Source: Hevea brasiliensis (lineage: Eukaryota > Streptophyta > Magnoliopsida > Malpighiales > Euphorbiaceae). Taken from it: a DNA stretch of 64,000 nucleotides. The stretch lies in the NCBI RefSeq assembly GCF_030052815.1, contig NC_079505.1, positions 29,876,287-29,940,286 on the forward strand. Direction: 5' to 3'. The number at the start of each line of letters is the position of its first letter. Position 1 is the stretch's first letter. Both the position numbers and the translations under genes were made by a program. Under the pieces are notes generated by a model. That model searched no databases, was not told where the DNA came from, and saw nothing but the letters and a program-made list of their open reading frames with translations. Shown piece by piece: positions 37,127-48,138 of the stretch.

Positions 37127-39214
37127 TGTTAGTAGTATGCCCTAGAGCATATCATTTAGTATGTATCTTGTACATATTTTTATTAATAAAAGGCATTTCC
37201 ACTTTTCCATTTACATAATATATTTATGTGTAATAGAAAAGGTCCATTGATATTTTGTTAGAAATATTATTCTTAAGTTGTTAAGAATATGAGTGACAAT
37301 ATTTCTAGCACAAAGTATCATAAATAGGTTCACAATCGAGGATACTTCATAATAAGGACATGACTTATCCAGAAAGATTGTATTCATGTTTGTTCCCAAG
37401 TTATTTATATGAGATATAAATAAGATGGAATGGTGAGTCTCATGCCATATAACAAACATGATAGGCACTTATAAATGATAAGTAGGCCGAACCAGTGACA
37501 CTTATGACAAGCACATGGAGTTTACTCTTGTCAATGTTTTGTCATAAATCATATCGATGCATATAATCTTTAGACTGAGATAGCACGATTATCTTGTATA
37601 TAGGTAGTTTGAGTTTGATCTGCTTTCATAGTTGTTTTGTGTATGGGTATTTGGGCATGTGTTGGCTCCTACTTGTTATATATGGAGGTAGGTGTTGAAC
37701 AAGATGGAATCTATTCATCTAAGTAAATAGAGATAAAATCCTATGTTCATTTAATTGTTCTTGATGTTTCAAGTTCTGGCAGACAGATAGATTTATTCGA
37801 AAGAGTTTCGATGAGAAAATCTTTTAATCAAGAACTGGAATTAAAGAGAACATAATATTCATAGCAAATGGAGTTTGACATAAACCATGACTCCGGCTTG
37901 AGTTGGGATTTTGTAATGAGAGATTCTAGTGCATGGTAACATATGATTATAGGTTCATTTAAGGTAAACCTTATTACTAATTGGGTGGCCATGGCATGCT
38001 ATCTTTGGGTGTTAACCATGATCTATGAGGTTCATAAAATGATTTAGAGAAATCATTTATGGTAAGAAAGAGTTCTGATGATATTAAGAGTTGATATCAT
38101 ATCTCATTGCTAATTAGTGATGAGCCTAGTAAGTCACACACATACACAAGTTATCACCTAAATAAATATGATTTAAATTATTAAATAAAGAGTTTAAATT
38201 GATTAATTAAATAGTTTTTGTTTTGCAATTATTTTGCAAAGCCCTAGACTTGAAACCAAATCTAGATTCTTGGATGTATAATATAAGTTAAATTTATATT
38301 TAAAGTGTTTAAATATGAATTTAATTAATGAGAAATTAATTAATAGAGATTAATTAATTAATTTATATTTGATATAAATTAATTAGAAGAAGAAAATAAT
38401 TATTTTGGGTTAAGAACTCAAAATTAAGACACAAGGGCATTTTGGTCATTTTGCAGTGTGACACGTGGCACCATGAGATGGTGACACATGGCATAACACA
38501 TAAGCTTGCCAAATGTTTTTTAATCATATAAGATGATTAAAATCAAGATTAAATATAGGTTTGACACTTAGCACAATGTGATTGGGTCACTTAAACCTAG
38601 AGCTAATCAAAGGGTGACATGTGGCAAGGGTTTAATGTGTTAACCTAGCTATTTAAGTGTTGTTATGAGAAAATAAAACACAACCAGCAGCCACACTCCT
38701 TTGTCACGCCACTTTGAGGGTTTTCTTCTCTTCTTCTTCATCTCTCATCAATTCAAAGAGATTAGCCATCAATCTCTTGAATTAAGAACACTAGAAATTG
38801 TTTCTAGTGTCCTGTTTACATCTCTAATCTCTTAAAAGCGAACTTGAATTTCTAATTAATAGAAAAGGCTTTAGAAGCTGTTCAAGGGCTGCCATAGGTG
38901 TTCTTGGTGTGGACAAGCTAGAGGGACAATATCTGGTGTCTGAAGACGAATCTCAAAGCGCGAACGCTGCGATTGCATCAAGAGGTTAGTGTAATCGTTC
39001 TTGATTTAATCTAGGGTTCTAAAATTAATCTGATTAATTTTAAAATCTTAAATGGCAAATACAGATCCAAAAACATATTAAAAGAGTTTTAATATGTTGT
39101 TTATCATTGAAATCAAATAGATAAAAATAAATCTTGCATGATGCATGTGACCCTAGGTGAAAATTTTTGAATTCAATGGTATAAACTTGTGTTTTTCACG
39201 CTTCCGTTCCTTCA
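37127..39214 (+). mobile_element. Solo copia LTR inside copia2, TSD CTAGT
   Basis: 2088 bp, TGTTAGTAGTATGCCC...CGTTCCTTCA, flanked by CTAGT at 37122-37126 and 39215-39219. It is the same LTR family as copia1, in plus orientation. It splits the copia2 protease from the pre-integrase region. The host frame is exactly restored across the TSD, which confirms the borders. Confidence 0.95.
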
Positions 39215-40256
39215 CTAGTTTGACTAGAAATGGCTATGAATTTCAGTTCACAGATGATGTTTGGAATATTTATTTTGGAAATAAATATGTTGGTTCGGGT
39301 TATATGAATGATGGTCTTTATTATTTGGATAATAATGACAAACACAAAATGAATGCAAGTGATCTAAATGAATGTAATGCCATGGTGAAAATCAACTCAA
39401 GTTCAAAATATATTTGACACTTAAGGTTATGTCATGTTGCAGAAGATAGGATTGCAAAACTGGAGAAAATGGGGATTCTATCCTCATTGGGCTCTAAGCC
39501 TACTCCAACTTGTGAATCTTGCCTTCAGGGCAAAATGACTAGATCACCCTTTGTTGGACAAGGGCTAAGAGCTGAAAATATTTTGGAACTAATACATAGT
39601 GATGTATGTGGTCTATTTAAGGAAATGGCTAGAGGCAGTTTTCATTACTTTATTACCTTTACTGATGATAAATGAAGGTTTAGGTATTTGTATTTGATAA
39701 AATACAAACATGAATCTTTTGAAAAGTTCAAAGAATTTAAATCTGAAGTAGAAAATCAAATAGGAAAGAGTATTAAAGCTCTTCGATCAGATCGTGGAGG
39801 TGAATACTTGAGTACTGAATTTGATGAATACTTGAGAGAGCACGACATTGTTTCCCAGCTGACTTGTCCAGGAACACCGCAGCTAAATGGTGTATCTGAA
39901 AGGAGAAATCATACCCTATTGGATATGGTACTTAGTATGATGAGCTATACTGATATGCCAATCTCCTTTTGGGAATTTGCATTAGAATTAGCTTTGTATA
40001 TTCTGAATAGGATTCCATCAAAATCAGTTTCTTCCATACCTTATGAGATAGGGCATGGAAGAAAACCAAGTCTTAAGCATATTAAGATTTGGGGTGGTCC
40101 AGCTTATATCAAAAAACTGAATACTGATAAATTGGAAACCAGATCAGAAAAGGGTCAATTTGTTGGATATCCAAAAGATAGTTTTGGATATTATTTTTGT
40201 TTGCCTACATCACAAAGGGTTGTTATAAGTAGAGATGCCACATTTCTTGAATAACA
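39215..40256 (+). pseudogene. Copia2 integrase with two nonsense codons
   Basis: The pre-integrase region (GYMNDGLYYLDNND, NECNAMVK) leads into the zinc region: HLRLCHVAEDR and CESCLQGKMTR. The DDE core is complete: Asp in IHSDVCG, Asp in RSDRGGEY, and Glu in LNGVSERRN. Counting residues gives exactly 35 between the last two, the canonical DD35E. The C-terminal block is RSEKGQFVGYPKDSFGYY. Only TGA codons at SKYI/HLRL (39415-39417, replacing Trp) and at FTDDK/RF interrupt it, plus a TAA at the end of ATFLE. It is close to intact as retroelement remains go. Confidence 0.9.
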
Positions 40257-40339
40257 GTTTGTTCAAGAAGGAGGCAAAGGAAGGCAAAGGAAGGCAAATA
40301 GAGTTAGAATTGGAGAATTCTAACTAACCAACAGATCAG

Positions 40340-41489
40340 ATGGATATAGATCCATCTAGTCAACCTACACCCATTTATGAAACATCTACAACTATTCCTC
40401 GTAGAACAACCAGGGTATCTCAACCACGAGGGAGATATGGTTTCCTTCATGAAGAAGAACAAGAGTTGTCTACTCATGAAGTAGTAGATCATGGAGATGA
40501 TCCACTTACCTATGAAAAAGCTATATCAGATATAAACTCTTCAAAATGGATTGATGCTATGAAATCCGAGATTGATTCCATGTATAAGAATCAAGTTTGG
40601 GATCTTATTGACCCACCTGAAGGTATTGTACCTATAGGGAACAAATGGGTTTTCAAGAAAAAAATTGGTTCTGATGGAAAGGTAGAGACCTATAAGGCAA
40701 GGGTAGTAGCAAAAGGGTTTCGCCAAAGGCAAGGAATCGACTATGAGGAGACTTTCTCGCCTGTTGCCATGCTTAAATCAATTAGGATTCTATTAGTAAT
40801 AGCTGCATACTATGATTATGAGATTTGGCAGATGGATGTCAAAACAGCTTTTCTCAATGGATACATTGAAGAAAACATTTTCATGGAACAACCTAGGGGT
40901 TTTGAATCCCAAGATGGTTCCAAGGTATGCAAGCTAAAGCAATCCATTTATGGGTTGAAACAAGCTTCGAGGAGTTGGAACATCCATTTTGATGAAGCCA
41001 TTAAGTCATTTGGCTTTATCAAAAATAAGGATGAGCCATGTGTATATAAGAAAATTGGTGACAGTGCTATCACTTTCCTTATCTTATATGTGGATGACAT
41101 ATTATTGATGGGTAATGACACAGGTATGTTAACAACTGTAAAGGTATGGTTGTCAAATACATTCTCCATGAAAGACTTAGGGGAGGTAACTTATATTCTT
41201 GGGATTCGCATTTATAGAGAAAGAGCAAAAAGAATAATTGGTTTATCCTAAAGTCTATACTTGGAAAAGGTGTTAAAGAGGTTTAACATACTTGATTCCA
41301 AGAGAGGATTGTTACCAGTGAGACATGGTATCCACCTTTCTAAAGAGATGTCTCCAAAGACACCTGAAGAAAGAGATAAAATGGCCAAGATTCCATATGC
41401 TTCGACTATTGGAAGTTTAATGTATGCAATATTGTGTACTAGGCCGGATATACATATGCTGTTAGTTTGACTAGCAGGTATCAATCCAA
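40340..41489 (+). pseudogene. Copia2 reverse transcriptase, nearly intact, 3'-truncated
   Basis: A 303-codon frame from MDIDPSSQPTPIYETS, then RYGFLHEEEQ, SEIDSMYKNQVWDLIDPP, NKWVFKKK, KARVVAKGFRQRQGIDYEET, WQMDVKTAFLNGY, YGLKQASRSW and the catalytic LILYVDDILLMG with both aspartates. A TAA replaces Gln after RIIGLS at 41251. The frame then continues with YLEKVLKRFN and RHGIHLSKEMSPKTPEERDKM to YASTIGSLMYAILCTRPDI. The sequence breaks off at about 41489 in the RNase H linker and joins gypsy LTR sequence. Confidence 0.92.
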
Positions 41490-43287
41490 TTTGGTTTGGT
41501 TTTCTGGGCATGGTTTCTTCACCAAAGTTGTGCCATTATGTGTCTAATTTCATTTCCAATTAGCCTTACGCCAATTAAGCCTCTACAACTCTAGTTCTTG
41601 CTGCCCAAACCTACTGGACTCATGCCCAGTCCTGCAGGTCACCAAGGGCAGCCACACCAACTTCAATTCCCACTAAACCAACCACTTCATTTCTTATTCA
41701 AACAAAACCAAATGGTCACTAATTGACCATTAAAACGTACTTTCACCATTACATGATCAAAGTCTCATTTTTATCCCAAACCCTAACTCAACTCTCTCAA
41801 ACCATGCATTATAACTTGCATTTCATTACTCCACTTAAGAGATTAATACTAAGCGCAGCCATACTACCATTTTAGCTCCATGAAAATTATCAAAATCTTA
41901 CGACAACCAAGGCTGCTGAAAATATGGGATGGGCATAAACATAGTATTTATTAAATTTCTTTGTAATTTTGCACTCAATCATACTCCTTCAACATGAATT
42001 TAAAGAGAAAATCAAGTTTAAGTCACTAACCTCTAATGGAGCTAATCCAAAGCTTGCAAGAACTCTTCCTTTTGATTTCTTTTTGCTCCCAAAAGCTTTA
42101 CTAAGAGGAAAGAACAAGAATTTGTGTTGGGAACTTAGGCTTTATTTGGGTAAAAACCAAGAAAATCAAGCTTGGCTATGGTGGACAATGGGAGAGCATG
42201 GGTGACGTTTTTGAAGAAGAGAGAGAGCTGCTGAAATTTTCTAGAATTCTGCCTCCTTTTCTCTATTTTTAATGGATTATAATTGTATTTCTTGAATTTT
42301 GATTAATATGGAATGGGCATACACATAGTATTTATTAAATTTCTTTGTAATTTTGTACTCAATCATACTCCTTCAACATGAATTTAAAGAGAAAATCAAG
42401 TTTAAGTCACTAACCTCTAATGGAGCTAATCCAAAGCTTGCAAGAACTCTTCCTTTTGATTTCTTTTTGCTCCCAAAAGCTTTACTAAGAGGAAAGAACA
42501 AGAATTTGTGTTGGGAACTTAGGCTTTAGTTGGGTAAAAACCAAGAAAATCAAGCTTGGTAAAGCTTGGCTATGGTGGACAATGGGAGAGCATGGGTGAC
42601 ATTTTTGAAGAAGAGAGAGGGCTGCTGAAATTTTCTAGAATTCTGCCTCCTTTTCTCTATTTTTAATGGATTATAATTGTATTTCTTGAATTTTGATTGG
42701 CCAAAGATTTTAATGACCTCATGCTTACATAATGCTTATGTAATAAAGCTAAATTTCTTTCATTTTCTTTTCTTTCCTTTCCTATTCATTTTTAAATAAT
42801 TTTTCATCAATATTTGTTCATATTTTATGTCATATAATTCACTTACATAAATGGACAAGTTGGTCAAAAATCATCTCTGAAGACGAAATGACCAAAATGC
42901 CCTCCGTTTGGCTTAACGAGCCAAAATTGTGTGTACCGATTGATTAAATTTTCCTTTTGTTTTCTTAACATTTTATTATCATTGGAACCCCAATAATCCT
43001 TCCCTGAGGTCCCAAAAATTATTTCATGAGGTTTTCCCCGGGTCTAGGATTGCTAACGGCCTTCACCGTCACTTCCCCTTCGGGTTACTCATTACCGAGG
43101 TTTCGGCTTGTTTAACCTTAGTGTATTTCATTCCTAAAAATTTTCCTTAATTTTTATGAGCATTATTTGATTTATTTATAACTCCTCACTCTAGTCTATT
43201 CATAATTTCAAACATTCTAGCTACCCAGACTGACATTGGTCGCCTAAACAGTAGACTGTACTGACTAACTAAAGTGAGGATGTTACA
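41490..43287 (-). repeat. G2 gypsy element: 3' LTR, left half missing
   Basis: The minus-strand 5' half of the G2 LTR, starting (on the right) TGTAACATCC next to the polypurine tract. It is nearly identical to 49855-51652 of the 5' LTR, including an internal tandem duplication. About 1.7 kb of the LTR 3' half is missing at the copia2 junction. Confidence 0.9.
41922..42700. repeat. Tandem duplication inside the G2 3' LTR
   Basis: Unit 1 is 41922-42305 (384 bp) and unit 2 is 42306 to about 42700. Both start ATATGG(G)ATGGGCAT and end GAATTTTGATT. They contain the donor-like GTTAGT region. Unit 1 lacks a 10-bp stretch (TAAAGCTTGG) that is present in unit 2. Confidence 0.92.
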
Positions 43288-43300
43288 ACTCTTCCCCTCT
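43288..43300 (-). other. G2 polypurine tract
   Basis: AGAGGGGAAGAGT on the minus strand, directly before the 3' LTR. Confidence 0.87.
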
Positions 43301-43310
43301 AATAAAAATT

Positions 43311-44060
43311 TCATCCTCGAAATTTACCTGATGCAAACAGTTGAGGAAACTGTTGTCTCATTGTCTCTTCACTTTCCCAAGTTGCCTCTTTAGTGTTGTG
43401 GTGCCTCCAAAGCACTTTCAATAGTGGAATTTGTTTATTTCTCAGTTCCTTCAGTTCCCGAGCTAGGATCCATATGGGCTCTTCTGCATATGTCAAGTCC
43501 AGTTGGATTTCAATCTCTTCCATGGAGATGACATGTGAAGGGTCTGAGCGATATCTTCTTAACACAGAAACATGGAATACATTATGGATTTTATCCAGTT
43601 CTAGTGGTAAAGCTAGCCGATAGGCCATTGGTCCCACACGTTCAATGACTTCAAATGGGCCAATGAACCTAGGGCTTAACTTATCCTTTCTTCCAAACCG
43701 CAGTACTTTCTTCCACGGTGAGACTTTAAGAAACAATTTGTCACCAACTGCATACTCTATCTCTTTTCTCTTCAAGTCGGCATAAGATTTCTGTCTATCT
43801 GAGGCAACATTCAAGTTAGCTTTAATTATCTTCACTTTCTCCTTAGTCTGTTTCACCAGGTCTGGTCCTACCCGCTTATCTTTGCCCAATTCAGTCCAAC
43901 ACACTGGGGTTCTACATTTCTTCCCATACAGTGCTTCATACGGAGCCATTTGAATGCTAGCTTGATAGCTATTGTTATATGCGAATTCTGCTAGTGGGAG
44001 GTATCTATCCCAACTCCCCTCAAACTCAATGACACAACTCCTTAGCATATCCTCCAGGAT
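43311..44060 (-). pseudogene. G2 integrase C-terminal part and chromodomain
   Basis: The longest intact piece of G2, 245 codons open. It starts ILEDMLRSCVIEFEGSWD, just after the 74-bp insertion, and continues with LAEFAYNNSYQASI, YEALYGKKCRTPVCW, LKRKEIEYAVGDKLFLKVSP, GPFEVIERVG and YRLALPLELDKIHNVFHVS, seen as HNVFHVSVLRRY. The chromodomain (EEPIWILARE, LLKVLWRHH, EATWESEE) ends in PQLF plus a short tail. This is the Tekay-type pol C-terminus. Without the insertion it would be continuous with the core at 44135-44443. Confidence 0.92.
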
Positions 44061-44134
44061 CTATCACATAATTCACATTGTTACTATTATTTCAATTTAT
44101 TAACTATGAAAATTCAATTAGTTCCTAGGTTTAC
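44061..44134 (-). other. 74-bp GT...AG insertion in G2 integrase (intron-like)
   Basis: On the minus strand the insertion starts GTAAACCTAGG and ends TTATGTGATAG, between codons CAG and ATC. It is about 23% G+C by count and stops the frame after six codons (TGA). Removing exactly these 74 bp joins VIQ to ILEDML, the same residues that are contiguous in G1 at 1340-1365. The upstream junction CAG/GTAAAC is a good plant donor; the 3' end lacks a strong pyrimidine tract. I know of no intron at this place in Tekay-type elements. Splicing itself is inferred. Confidence 0.7.
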
Positions 44135-44443
44135 CTGGATTACTCGTTCTGACTGTCCATCCCTCTGAGGATGAAAAGCTGTGCTAAAGCGGAGTTTTGT
44201 GCCCAAGGCTTCTTGCAACTTTTTCCAGAATCTTGATGTAAACCTTGGGTCTCGGTCAGATTTGATGGAAAGTGGGATTCCATGCAGTCTAACTATCTCA
44301 CTGATATAAAATTCTGCTAACTTCTCCAGTAAGTAGTCAGTCCTAACTGGCAAAAAATGTGCTAACTCCGTCAATCTATCCACTATCACCCATACTGCAT
44401 CATGCTTCTTCTGGGTGAGAGGTAGACCACTAACAAAATCCAT
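44135..44443 (-). pseudogene. G2 integrase catalytic core
   Basis: Reads MDFVSGLPLTQKKHDAVWVIVDRL, visible as FVSGLPL and VWVIVDRLTELAHFLPV (first Asp), then IKSDRDPRFTSRFWKKLQEALG (second Asp), STAFHPQRDGQSERVIQ (Glu). All three DDE residues remain. HPQTDG has become HPQRDG. The frame is then broken by the 74-bp insertion. Confidence 0.9.
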
Positions 44444-44449
44444 AGTGAC

Positions 44450-44673
44450 CTAGTCCCATTTCCATTCAGGTATGCTTATAAGCTGTAGCAATCCTGATGG
44501 AACTTGATGTTCTGCTTTAACTTGCTGACATGTCAAATACTTAGTCACATAGTCAGCTATATCCCTCTTCATACCAGGCCACCAATAATGAGGCTTCAAA
44601 TCATTATACATTTTTATGCTTCCCAGGTGCATAGCATAAACACTAGTGTGTGCTTCTTTCAGAATACTAGTCT
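44450..44673 (-). pseudogene. G2 integrase zinc-binding region
   Basis: Reads [28 protein letters not shown], seen as [12 protein letters not shown], followed by [17 protein letters not shown]. In G1 and in the family the segment is KCLTCQQ, so one zinc-ligand Cys has become Tyr. A stop codon lies between this segment and the core (minus strand, near 44446-44449). Confidence 0.85.
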
Positions 44674-45159
44674 TCAGTTCCCATCATTTGGTACACACAC
44701 TCTTCCTCTGTAGTACAGACACCTATCTGCTTTCATGTCATAATCAGTTTCCTTTCCCTCTGGAATTTTACCCACAATGGCCATTAATTTTTCATCTGCC
44801 CTCTGCCCATCTTGTATCTGCTGTAGCAGGTTTGGCCTCACTTGTAACTCAGCCAAAATAGCTCCATCTTGAGGTAAGGACAGACAGGCATTTAGTGATC
44901 TTAAAGCTGTGATGGACTTCCTGCTTAAAGCATCAGCAACTACATTTGCCTTTTCAGGATGATAATCTATCACACAATCATAGTCCTTTAGGAACTCAGT
45001 CCATCGCCTCGGTCTAAGATTGAGCTCCTTCTGGGTTGGCAAATATTTTAGACTCTTGTGGTCTATATAGATGTAGCATTTTTCACCATATAAATAATAC
45101 CTCCATATATTCAGTGCGAAGATAATTGCTGCTAACTCCAGGTCATGAGTAGGGTAGTT
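44674..45159 (-). pseudogene. G2 RNase H, C-terminal part
   Basis: Open from 45042 with [20 protein letters not shown] and [11 protein letters not shown], then the linker [13 protein letters not shown]. The front part (45043-45159) holds the [25 protein letters not shown] block with a stop (HE followed by TAG) at 45159. It mirrors G1 2057-2558. Confidence 0.87.
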
Positions 45160-46060
45160 CTATTCATGTGGCCTTAACTGCCTGGAAGCATAGGCGACCA
45201 CTTTCCCCTCTTGCATCAATACACACCCTAGCCCATTATGTGAGGCATCACTGTAGACCACAAAGTCTTTTCCCAACACTGGCTGTGTTAACACTGGTGC
45301 TTCTGTCAACATAGCCTTCAGCCTCTCAAAACTGGCTTGGCACTTTTCGTTCCAGCCAAATTTCACATTCTTGTGCAACAACTTGGTCATTGTAGCAGCT
45401 ATAAGTGAGAACCCCTTCACAAATCTTCTATAATACCCAGCTAGCCCCAAGAAACTTTTGACCTCAGTTGTATTTCTAGGAGGCTTCCATTCCATCACTA
45501 CTTCTATCTTTTTGGGATCCACTCTAATCCCCTCTGCTGATACTATGTGTCCAAGGAAAGAGATTTCACTCATCCAGAAGTCACACTTGGGCGACTTAGC
45601 ATCTGACTTCTTTTCTCGCAGGGTTTGCAGAACAATCCTCAAATGTTCATCATGTTCTTCCCTGGTCTTGGAATACACCAGAATATTATCAATAAAGACC
45701 ACTACAAACCGATCTAAATATGGATGAAAGATACGGTTCATAAGGTCCACAAATGCTACTGGTGCATTTGTTAACCCAAACGGCATCACTGGAAATTCAT
45801 AATGCCCATACCTGCAGTTTTTGACACATTTGCATCCTTTACCCTCAACTAATGATACCCTGATCTGAGATTAATTTTTGAAAATACACCGGCACCCTTC
45901 AACTGATCAAACAGATCGTTAATTCTGGACAACGGATATTTATTATTCACAGTTACTTTGTTCAACTGTCGGTAATCAATACACAATCTCAAGGTTCCAT
46001 CCTTCTTCTTCACAAACAGCACCGGAGCTCCCCATGGTGACACACTGGGGTGTATGAACC
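45160..46060 (-). pseudogene. G2 reverse transcriptase with a catalytic Asp-to-Asn change
   Basis: The N-terminal half (45849-46043) has [27 protein letters not shown] and [11 protein letters not shown]; the family has FSKIDLRSGYH, so this motif also has Asp replaced by Asn. The C-terminal half (45160-45789) has [24 protein letters not shown] (FIDD expected; Asn codon at 45685-45687), [11 protein letters not shown] and [12 protein letters not shown], then the RNase H start [15 protein letters not shown]. Two catalytic aspartates are thus lost by GAT-to-AAT changes, typical of deamination at methylated sites. A frameshift at about 45790-45848 separates the halves. Confidence 0.9.
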
Positions 46061-46268
46061 CCTTATCGAGTAACTCCTACAACTGAATTTTCAACTCCCT
46101 CAATTCAGTGGGTGCCATCCTATAAGGAGCAATAGAAATTGGTACTGTACTCGGCATTACCTCAATAGTGAACTCGACTTCCCTTTCTGGTGGTAAACTA
46201 GGCAATTCTTCAGGAAACACATCTGGGAAGTCTCTCACTATGGGTATATCACACAGGTTCAGCTTAGC
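46061..46268 (-). pseudogene. G2 protease-RT linker
   Basis: Frame-shifted remains of the linker that in G1 reads [25 protein letters not shown], visible here as [18 protein letters not shown] in a broken frame between a stop at 46268 and the RT start. Confidence 0.7.
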
Positions 46269-48010
46269 CTACCTAGTATCAACCACGTGTGCTAGGTAAG
46301 CTTCACAGCCTTTTCTCATCAATCTTCTTGCAACTGTGGCTGAGATAACATTGGATAGGAAATATGTCCTTTCACCCACAACAGTAATCTCATTACTCTC
46401 AGAAGTTTTCAGAGAAATCCTCTTCAATTTACAATCAACTATTGCCTGATGACGTGATAACCAGTCCATTCCTAAAATCATGTAAAACTCATGGAAGGGT
46501 AACTCAATTAGGTCTGCCGAGAATTCATACCCCTGAATCCTCAATGGGCAACCTTTATACACCTTATTCACTACCACACTGTGGCCTAGTGGATTTGTGA
46601 CCAAAATGTTTTGATCACTCTCCTCTACTGGAACTCCCCTCTCTACGGGTAGTTTGATGCAGATGTATGAATGAGTGGATCTTGGATCCACCAATGCATG
46701 CACAAAAGTGTTGTAGAGGGAGAACATACCCCTGATGACATCCAAGGCATCTTGCTCCTCCTGAGCTCTGATGGCATAGGCCCTGGCAGGTACTCTAGTC
46801 TCTGGCCTCTTAGCTGACTCGGATGCAGGCCTCAGTGATGGACCAACTGCCTCAGATTTACCAGGTTTCCTATCCCTTTGAGGTGCAGGAGCAGGTCTAT
46901 CAGTTTGTGTTGGAGCAACTGTAGTATTCCTCTTTGGACAATTCTTGATCTGATGTTCTGTAGATCCACACCGTAAGCATGCACCAATCACTCGCCAACA
47001 GTCCCCCTTATGCCACTTCTGGCAATACGGACAGGCAGAAGATGCTGGGGCTGGTTCTCTAAACACCGTCCCTGGAGAGCTGCCCACCGATGGTGTGGAC
47101 TGGCCTCTCCGAGGTGTAAACTGTGGTCTAGGTCCCTGAGACTGACCAGACCTTGTGATTGTCCTGAACCCTGAGCAGGAGGACCCTTACTCTTCTTACT
47201 GGGAGCAGAAAATGTACTGGACTGACCTGGACCCCTCTTCTGCTGTCTTTTCCTTCTATTTTGTTCATTTATTCAGACTCTTTCTACTTTCGTTGCAGCA
47301 TCAACTAGCTTAACAAAATCCGTAATCTCCAATGCTGTTACCATGACTTTGATATTGTCATTGAGCCCTTCTTCGAACCTTCTGCACCTTTCTGCCTCTG
47401 TAGGGACTATCTCCCTCCCATACCGGCTCAGTCTGATGAATTCTCGCTCATACTCTACCACTGATAATTGTCTCTGTCTCAAACTGATAAATTCTCGTCT
47501 TCTCTCTTCTAAGTACACTTTACTGACATACTTCTTCCTGAACTCTGTGAGGAAGTATTCCCAAGTGATTTGATCTGGTTGCACCTCACTGGTTACTGTG
47601 TCCCACCACTGATATGCATCATCCTCAAGTAGGGACACAGCACCCTCCAGGTTCTGCTCAGGGGTGCAATGAAGCTGTTTCAGCACTCTGATTGTTCTAT
47701 CCAACCAGTTTTCTATTGTTATGGGATTATCCTCCTTCTTCCCAAAGAAATCCACAGCCCCATGTTTTCGCAGTTTCTCCAGATGGGACTTCTGTGGTGC
47801 TGATGGAGGTTGTGGCTGTGGTTGTGAAGGTGGAATTGCCCCTATCATTTGCAGGTAAAACTCGGTCATTTGTTGAAATAATGCGAACTGAGGTTGGGCA
47901 GGTGCCTCAGCTGCTGGTGGGGCAGATTCTCCCCTGCCACCAGATTCAGCCCTTGGTGGAGCATGACTCTCCACCTCTTCATCAACTGCTCTTTGAGAAG
48001 CAGGATCCAT
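46269..48010 (-). pseudogene. G2 gag and aspartic protease
   Basis: Gag starts at ATG 48010 (MDPASQRAVDEEVES). The capsid part in 47273-48010 has VDFFGKKEDNPITIENWLD, WDTVTSE, FLTEFRKKYVSKVYLEERR and SVVEYEREFIRLSRYG. A stop after VERV (47273) and a frame change precede the second open segment (46269-47087), which carries CPYCQKWHKGDCW, a CCHC knuckle CLRCGSTEHQIKNC, the linker PARAYAIRAQEEQDALDVIRG, the protease motif HALVDPRSTHSYI (Gly of DPGSTHS replaced by Arg) and MILGMDWLSRHQA. It ends at AHVVDTR. Both G1 and G2 proteases have lost the same Gly. Confidence 0.9.
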
Positions 48011-48121
48011 ATCCTAATCAAAATAAGAAAACAAACAGATCTGCATCAGTGTCACCTCAACACTTACAAATGCAATGCAATGGTATGCACTCTATCTAGG
48101 CCCAGAAACGCCTAAACCGAT

Positions 48122-48133
48122 GCTCTGATACCA
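48122..48133 (-). other. G2 primer-binding site
   Basis: TGGTATCAGAGC on the minus strand, 5 bp inside the LTR, complementary to initiator tRNA-Met. Confidence 0.93.
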
Positions 48134-48138
48134 CTAAA

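Larger units (their letters stand above)
35237..41489 (+). mobile_element. Copia2: end-truncated copia fragment with a solo LTR inside
   Basis: A plus-strand relative of copia1, starting inside the leader (at about GGTGGCTCAGAATTG) and stopping inside RT/RNase H at SLTSRYQSN, with no LTR, PBS or TSD at either end. Both ends run into B-type gypsy LTR sequence: LTR E on the left, and the G2 3' LTR on the right. It is interrupted by a solo LTR of its own family at 37127-39214. Its coding sequence is much better kept than that of copia1. Confidence 0.88.

Noticed and set aside
23676..43287. LTR E and the G2 3' LTR as two halves of a single LTR interrupted by copia1 and copia2
   Set aside because: They overlap by about 540 bp, are clearly diverged there, and only the G2 half has the tandem duplication; flanks GACTA and CGAAA do not match as a TSD.
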